Notes under the pieces: generated by a model
The model's database searches: none
Seen by the model: the letters and a program-made list of their open reading frames with translations, nothing else
What the model was told of the DNA's origin: nothing
DNA from: Syntrophomonadaceae bacterium
GTDB taxonomy: Bacteria; Bacillota; Dethiobacteria; DTU022
Assembly (NCBI GenBank): GCA_007131435.1
Contig: SLQM01000095.1
Span: 1 to 8,948 of the forward strand
Length of the DNA: 8,948 nucleotides
Direction: 5' to 3'
Shown here: in pieces, positions 6,880 through 8,948 of the stretch
Layout: each line of letters starts with the position of its first letter
How positions within the stretch are numbered: the first letter of the stretch is position 1
Program-made: the position numbers and the translations under genes

Positions 6880-7905
6880 TCAGCCAAACTGCCTTAAAAA
6901 ACGCAGGTCATTAGAAAAAAAGAGGCGCAAGTCACCTACCCCGTACTTCAGCATGGCGATCCTTTCCACGCCCATTCCAAAAGCAAAGCCGGTTACCTCT
7001 TTAGGGTTGTAACCTGAGACTTCGAGTACGCGGGGATGGACCATTCCAGCACCAAGTATTTCTAACCATCCAGTATTGCTGCATACACGACAGCCCTCGC
7101 CATTGCACATAATGCAGGATATATCAACTTCTGCGCTCGGTTCAGTGAAAGGGAAAAAACTTGGCCGCAAACGGATTCTTTGTTCTGGCCCAAACATTTC
7201 ACGGACAAAAAGCAAAAGTGTCCCTTTTAGATCGGCAAAAGAGATTTCATAATCTACGGCAAGGCCTTCGACCTGGTGAAACATTGGCGAATGCGTTGCA
7301 TCATCATCGCGCCTGAAAACTTTACCTGGAGCAATCACTCTTACCGGAAGAGTTGGGGCCTGTTTTTCCATTGCCCTAATCTGAACAGGCGATGTATGAG
7401 TGCGCAGCAGGTATTGATCGGTAATATAGAATGAATCCTGCATATCCCTTGCCGGATGTTCAGGTGGAATGTTCAGCGCTTCAAAGTTATAGTAATCACT
7501 TTCTATATCCGGGCCATGAACCACCTGGAACCCGAGGCCTAAAAAAATCTGTTTTATTTCATCCATAACCAGGGTCAGGGGATGTTTCTGGCCCATCAGT
7601 ACCGGCCTGCCCGGCAATGTTACATCAAAGCGCTGTTTTTCCCATTTCTCTGCTTTCATTTTGTCACTTAATACTTGTTCTTTAAGCTTAATCGCATTTT
7701 CCAGCTCTTCCCTCAGCAGGTTGGCTTTTTTGCCGACAGCAGGCCTTTCTTCTGCAGATATGCAGCCCAGGCTGCGTAAAAGGCCGGTTAATTCTCCTTT
7801 TTTACCAAGCACCCTTACCTTGATTTCCCTCAATTGATCCATGTTTTCAGCTTGTTCAATTTTTACCAGGGTTTCCAGTTCCAAATCTTTCAATTTCTCG
7901 AGCAA
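6880..7905 (-). CDS. pheS: Phenylalanyl-tRNA synthetase alpha subunit
   Basis: PheS is the class II catalytic subunit that activates phenylalanine and charges tRNA-Phe together with PheT. With the TTG start at 7905 it has 341 residues, the usual bacterial length. It has an N-terminal coiled coil (about 1-85, with the IKVRVLGKKGELT segment), class II motif 1 from HPLTLVMDEI (108-117), motif 2 FRRDDDATHSPMFHQVEG (197-214) and motif 3 GFAFGMGVERIAM (306-318), including the Ala308 equivalent of the E. coli Ala294 specificity position. Cysteines 264, 267, 272 and 275 form C-x2-C-x4-C-x2-C in the insert before motif 3, a putative metal site. The open frame reaches 7956, but those extra 17 codons run through the T-box terminator. 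TTG 7905 has GGAGGTGG (7918-7911), with 8 nt between GGAGG and the start. Transcription is controlled by the T-box leader. Confidence 0.97.
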   Translation of the reverse strand: MLEKLKDLELETLVKIEQAENMDQLREIKVRVLGKKGELTGLLRSLGCISAEERPAVGKKANLLREELENAIKLKEQVLSDKMKAEKWEKQRFDVTLPGRPVLMGQKHPLTLVMDEIKQIFLGLGFQVVHGPDIESDYYNFEALNIPPEHPARDMQDSFYITDQYLLRTHTSPVQIRAMEKQAPTLPVRVIAPGKVFRRDDDATHSPMFHQVEGLAVDYEISFADLKGTLLLFVREMFGPEQRIRLRPSFFPFTEPSAEVDISCIMCNGEGCRVCSNTGWLEILGAGMVHPRVLEVSGYNPKEVTGFAFGMGVERIAMLKYGVGDLRLFFSNDLRFLRQFG

Positions 7906-7910
7906 ATACT

Positions 7911-7918
7911 CCACCTCC
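7911..7918 (-). promoter_or_regulatory. Shine-Dalgarno of pheS (decides the UUG start)
   Basis: GGAGGTGG on the - strand follows directly on the U-tract of the T-box terminator and precedes TTG 7905. It sits too close to an in-frame GTG (codon 15 of the long frame) to serve it, and downstream of the ATG-type starts further up, so TTG 7905 is the best start. Confidence 0.75.
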
Positions 7919-7946
7919 AAAAATAAAAAATCCCTCAAATGAGGGA
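7919..7946 (-). terminator. Intrinsic terminator of the pheS T-box leader
   Basis: On the - strand, TCCCTC (7946-7941), a 4-nt ATTT loop and GAGGGA (7936-7931) form a 6-bp hairpin, followed by T6-A-T5 (7930-7919). The 5' arm is the same CCC that would pair with the GGG of the antiterminator, so terminator and antiterminator exclude each other. This is the off state when tRNA-Phe is charged. Confidence 0.9.
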
Positions 7947-8178
7947 CGAAAGACATTCTTCCGCGGTACCACCCAGCTTAGCCGCTGTTGACTCACTCAT
8001 AATCGATAACGGGATTACCGTACCCATCCTACAAGGCTGTTTAGCCCTTCAGTGGAAAACTCGGGAGTGAATTTCAGCGGCCGGCTTCGGGACAGCTTTC
8101 AGTCAGGGCTGTTCCTCCCTTATCCAAAGCTTTTTACCGCTTACTTATCTCCTTCATCGCAATAGGTTAATTAAAGAT
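7919..8178 (-). promoter_or_regulatory. Phenylalanine T-box riboswitch leader of pheST (specifier UUC)
   Basis: A leader of about 260 nt precedes pheS. Stem I can be drawn by hand: GGAG (8152-8149) pairs with CTCC (8067-8064) and GCGG (8140-8137) with CCGC (8080-8077), enclosing an internal loop with AUAAGUAA on one side and UGAAAUUCA on the other. The latter holds the specifier UUC (8071-8069), a Phe codon. Distally, ACAGC (8112-8108) pairs with GCTGT (8096-8092). The T-box core lies at 7975-7961 (CTGGGTGGTACCGCGG-like), with UGGU at 7971-7968 able to pair with the ACCA end of uncharged tRNA-Phe. The antiterminator pairs GGG (7974-7972) and GCG (7964-7962) with CGTCCC just downstream. High uncharged tRNA-Phe is expected to favour read-through into pheS-pheT and beyond. 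The 5' end is inferred from the promoter. Confidence 0.95.
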
Positions 8179-8184
8179 ACAAGC

Positions 8185-8213
8185 ATTATAGCACCAAGCA
8201 CTGTGAGATTCAA
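8185..8213 (-). promoter_or_regulatory. Sigma-A-type promoter of the pheS operon
   Basis: On the - strand, TTGAAT (8213-8208) and a perfect TATAAT (8190-8185) are separated by exactly 17 nt. The expected start is an A near 8178, about 18 nt upstream of the first bases of T-box stem I. The promoter lies in the gap after the methyltransferase stop codon, with no terminator between, so read-through from upstream is also possible. Confidence 0.85.
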
Positions 8214-8225
8214 GTGGAATCTACT

Positions 8226-8948
8226 TTATTGCATCCTCTGCCTTAATGCTTCATAAAGAATTACCCCTGCAGCAACCGAGGCATTCAAAGATTCAACCCC
8301 ATCAGCCAGGGGGAGCTGAATCTTCAATTCGGCCTGGTCAAGCAGCTCACCGCTCAACCCCCTGGCTTCATTGCCAATCATTAGAGCTAAAGGTTCTTTT
8401 AAATCAGCACTCCAATATATTTTCCCACTACCGGGAATTGCGGCAGCGGTGATTATTCCTTTTGCCTTAAGTTCTTCTACCAAAAGTGCTGAATTCTGAA
8501 CTTCTTCAATTCTAACCCTGAAAATATTACCTGCAGTCGCCCTTAATACCTTAGGGCTGAAGGGGTCTACTGTTCCCTTTAAGCAGTAGATCGTATTAAC
8601 TCCTACAGCAGCAGCGGTCCTGATGATTGTACCCATATTCCCAGGATCCTGAAGGCTGTCGAGGATGATGTAGATAGAACTATTACTTTTAGCAGGAAAA
8701 GGATTATTGAAATCATATGGGACTATTGCAGCAACACCCCTTGGGTTTTCTGTTTCGGCCATTTTATTAAAAAGCGAGCTGTCCAACAGGTACTTATCAG
8801 CGCTTTGAAGTTCAATTAACCAATCTCTTCCTTCATTTTCATAATACAAGCCTGTAAAAAATACAGTTGATGGGTAGATGCCGGCTTTCACTGCCTCCCG
8901 GATCAGGTTGGGGCCTTCCAGGGCAAGTTTTGATTCTTTACGCCTGCA
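8226..8948 (-). CDS. TrmH/SpoU-family RNA 2'-O-methyltransferase, YsgA-like (5' truncated by window edge)
   Basis: This is a SAM-dependent SPOUT methyltransferase, probably acting on ribosomal RNA. The frame is open from the window edge to TAA at 8228-8226 (240 residues seen). An internal GTG at 8891 should not be taken as the start: the upstream codons encode RKESKLALEGPNLIREAVKAG, the conserved opening of the L30e-like substrate-binding domain, so only some N-terminal residues are missing. The SPOUT domain shows all three motifs (numbered from that GTG): DPGNMGTIIRTA with Asn85 and Arg91, IGNEARGLS at 172-180, and LADGVESLNASVAAGVILYE at about 195-213, which make the trefoil-knot SAM site. 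Its position directly upstream of pheS matches ysgA of B. subtilis. The target nucleotide cannot be read from sequence. Confidence 0.93.
   Translation of the reverse strand, partial: CRRKESKLALEGPNLIREAVKAGIYPSTVFFTGLYYENEGRDWLIELQSADKYLLDSSLFNKMAETENPRGVAAIVPYDFNNPFPAKSNSSIYIILDSLQDPGNMGTIIRTAAAVGVNTIYCLKGTVDPFSPKVLRATAGNIFRVRIEEVQNSALLVEELKAKGIITAAAIPGSGKIYWSADLKEPLALMIGNEARGLSGELLDQAELKIQLPLADGVESLNASVAAGVILYEALRQRMQ

Noticed and set aside
1..8948. Search by eye for a novel system: defence islands, CRISPR repeats, insertion sequences, toxin-antitoxin pairs, tRNA genes
   Set aside because: Apart from two small unknown ORFs, every gene belongs to a known housekeeping family in a conserved order; no direct-repeat arrays, transposase motifs or compositional breaks were seen.

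Overview
The window is a housekeeping segment from a low- to moderate-GC Gram-positive bacterium of the Bacillota, most likely a Clostridia-type lineage. The evidence is a tRNA-Phe-type T-box leader upstream of pheS, a MutS2 with an Smr tail, a PASTA-domain protein fragment, strong GGAGG-type ribosome binding sites, frequent UUG/GUG starts, and a gene order like that recalled for Bacillus subtilis (ysgA-pheS-pheT-rnhC-zapA-yshB-polX-mutS2). Species cannot be named from the sequence alone.

Layout from left to right: positions 2-142 hold the last 46 codons of a PASTA-domain protein on the + strand. Every other gene is on the - strand, so transcription runs from right to left. In transcription order these are: a 5'-truncated TrmH/SpoU-family RNA 2'-O-methyltransferase (8948-8226); a sigma-A-type promoter (8213-8185) and a phenylalanine T-box leader with specifier UUC and a terminator (8178-7919); pheS (7905-6880); pheT (6805-4388); zapA (4315-4043); cvpA (4056-3487); a possible 31-aa membrane peptide (3494-3399); the 3-methyladenine DNA glycosylase gene mpg (3402-2809); mutS2 (2807-429); and an unrecognised 73-aa protein (414-193), which converges on the PASTA gene.

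The genes from pheS to the 73-aa ORF are tightly packed. Intergenic gaps are 74 nt or less, several ends overlap, and no obvious intrinsic terminator lies between them. They may therefore be one long transcription unit whose main visible promoter is controlled by uncharged tRNA-Phe. It would couple phenylalanyl-tRNA synthetase with a cell-division factor (ZapA), a membrane protein (CvpA), base-excision repair (Mpg) and recombination/ribosome-quality control (MutS2). Compared with the recalled B. subtilis order, rnhC and polX are missing and mpg occupies the polX slot.

Several starts are best moved from the longest open frame: pheS to UUG 7905 (the longer frame runs through the T-box terminator), pheT to AUG 6805, cvpA to AUG 4056 and mutS2 to UUG 2807. 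No mobile element, CRISPR array, tRNA or rRNA gene is visible. I see no novel multi-gene system. The items most worth checking are the two small uncharacterised ORFs, the T-box architecture, and the coupling of mpg and mutS2.
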